NCBI GenBank assembly: GCA_002714565.1
Contig: PAXU01000047.1
Span: 50,843-57,067 of the forward strand
DNA: 6,225 nucleotides
DNA from: Rhodopirellula sp.
Lineage (GTDB): Bacteria; Planctomycetota; Planctomycetia; Pirellulales; Pirellulaceae
Reading direction: 5' to 3'
Below the pieces are notes generated by a model. It worked only from the letters and a program-made list of their open reading frames with translations. It was not told the DNA's origin and searched no databases. A program made the translations under genes and the position numbers. The stretch's first letter is position 1. Each line of letters begins with the position of its first letter. Of the stretch, positions 5,314 to 6,225 are shown piece after piece.

Positions 5314-6225
5314 TTACAGTGATAATCCATCCTGATCATCCTCATGGGACTCTTCTACATCATCCAAGTCATCGCTCATCAATTCCAATTTCTGACTTTC
5401 CTCTATATCACTCTCTAGGCCATCTTCAATCAGATCTTGCTCGCCGGTGTCATCATTTTCATCATCAACACTGCTAAGATCATGCGGCAATACATCGTCG
5501 TCATCTTCAATCCCACGCAGAGAATCCTCTGCGTCACCTACATTCGACGGATCTTCCGTCAGCGACTCATCAACCTCTTTATCATCTAAATCATGATCAG
5601 GCGGTAACGTGTCATGAGTGGAATCGTCTTCCATGTCCACACTATCTGATATGTGATCTGTGACCTCATCGCCCAGTTTGTCACTTGACAGTGAATCATC
5701 AACACCGACGCTCTCTTGTGAGTCGACATTTGCGACCCCAGCAACCTCTTCACATGTCGCATCCAACAAGTCGCTCACGCGATGGTTAACGACAACACCT
5801 TCATGAGCCACGAGAGTACCGTTTATTATTTCGTCATCCAAATCCAAGAACAGGTGCTGGTCCTCATCCACCATTTCTAACAACAAGCGTGCGACATTGT
5901 TTGAATACATCTGGCTTGCATGATTAGGAATCTCTGAAGGTAGGTTAGTGGGGCCTAGCACAACCACACCTGATTCAATAACACGTTCGTCCGGACGGCT
6001 CGGTTCACTATTTCCTCCGCGCTCCGCCGCCAAATCAACAATCACCGAACCCGGCTTCATCCCACGCACGGCTTCCGTTGTAATCAACAGCGGCGCTTCG
6101 CGCCCTGGAATCGCAGCAGTCGTAATGACCACATCTGATTCAGCAACCACTTCTGCCATCTTCTGTTGTTGCAGAGAGATAAAGTCATCTCCCATTTCTT
6201 TCGCATAGCCACCAGCATCCTCTGC
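5314..6225 (-). CDS. pntAA: NAD(P) transhydrogenase subunit alpha, NAD(H)-binding part, C-terminal 303 residues, with long acidic tail
   Basis: The frame is open to the right window edge, so the N-terminal part of domain dI is missing. The first visible residues are AEDAGGYAKE. Recognisable dI sequence follows: DVVITTAAIPGREAPLLIT (visible 31-49), MKPGSVIVDLAAERGGN (56-72), and GPTNLPSEIPNHASQMYSNN (91-110). The NAD(H)-binding domain appears to end near DDEIINGTLVAHEGVVV (130-146), where ordinary PntAA proteins stop. About 140 further residues (nucleotides 5317-5746) form a low-complexity, probably disordered tail; 56 of the last 143 residues are Asp or Glu, against only four Lys or Arg. The frame shows no stop and the TAA at 5316-5314 closes it, so a simple frameshift of a normal C-terminus is unlikely. 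PntAA acts in the cytoplasm, passing hydride between NAD(H) and the NADP(H) on PntB. It lies first of the three pnt genes in this window; its promoter is outside. Confidence 0.95.
   Translation of the reverse strand, partial: AEDAGGYAKEMGDDFISLQQQKMAEVVAESDVVITTAAIPGREAPLLITTEAVRGMKPGSVIVDLAAERGGNSEPSRPDERVIESGVVVLGPTNLPSEIPNHASQMYSNNVARLLLEMVDEDQHLFLDLDDEIINGTLVAHEGVVVNHRVSDLLDATCEEVAGVANVDSQESVGVDDSLSSDKLGDEVTDHISDSVDMEDDSTHDTLPPDHDLDDKEVDESLTEDPSNVGDAEDSLRGIEDDDDVLPHDLSSVDDENDDTGEQDLIEDGLESDIEESQKLELMSDDLDDVEESHEDDQDGLSL
5317..5746 (-). other. Segment encoding the acidic, low-complexity C-terminal tail of PntAA
   Basis: This stretch encodes the last 143 residues of PntAA, from about VAGVANVDSQ to DDQDGLSL. 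It is rich in Asp, Glu and Ser, has clusters such as GIEDDDDVLPHDL and SDDLDDVEESHEDD, and lacks Trp, Tyr and Phe. There are no clear exact repeats, only loose recurrence of LP-x-D and DxDD-like patches. Codons vary (GAT/GAC, GAA/GAG mixed), so it is not a simple trinucleotide expansion. Its function is unknown. Confidence 0.8.

Noticed and set aside
5317..5746. Acidic tail of PntAA as a frameshift artefact or a separate gene
   Set aside because: The normal C-terminal dI sequence is complete before the tail, the frame is continuous for about 140 codons, and there is no separate start with a ribosome binding site.

Overview
This window looks like ordinary chromosomal DNA from a Gram-negative-type bacterium, most likely a member of the Planctomycetota. 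That placement is an inference. It rests on the exported amidohydrolase N-terminus (with its PGFIDA and HWNEL segments), the REP-type transposase subfamily, the three-gene transhydrogenase split, and by-eye moderate base composition. There is no rRNA or marker gene to confirm it.

Layout, left to right. Positions 1-392 (minus) hold the N-terminal 130 residues of an exported amidohydrolase-like protein that runs off the left edge. A divergent 178-bp intergenic region follows, carrying a perfect 16-bp palindrome (460-475). Positions 571-1926 (plus) encode a complete exported PDZ/S41 carboxyl-terminal processing protease with its Ser/Lys dyad. Positions 2063-3061 (plus) encode a complete REP-associated tyrosine transposase (RAYT/Y1 family) with a TTG start and a strong GGAGGG ribosome binding site. 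Positions 3062-3355 are a repeat-dense spacer with one doubtful 76-codon reading frame and several inverted repeats. The last of these is a perfect 47-bp hairpin that begins two bases after the pntB stop codon.

The right half (3356-6225, minus) is a pntAA-pntAB-pntB operon for the proton-translocating NAD(P) transhydrogenase. PntAA is partial and runs off the right edge. The three proteins form one inner-membrane enzyme: PntAA binds NAD(H), PntAB and the N-terminal part of PntB form the proton channel, and the C-terminal part of PntB binds NADP(H). The enzyme couples hydride transfer between the two nucleotides to proton movement.

I found no convincing new multi-gene system. The most unusual points are the roughly 140-residue, very acidic tail on PntAA, a signal-like and acidic N-terminal extension on PntAB, an Asn at the proton-channel His position of PntB (with the His retained in PntAB), and the cluster of inverted repeats between the transposase and pntB.
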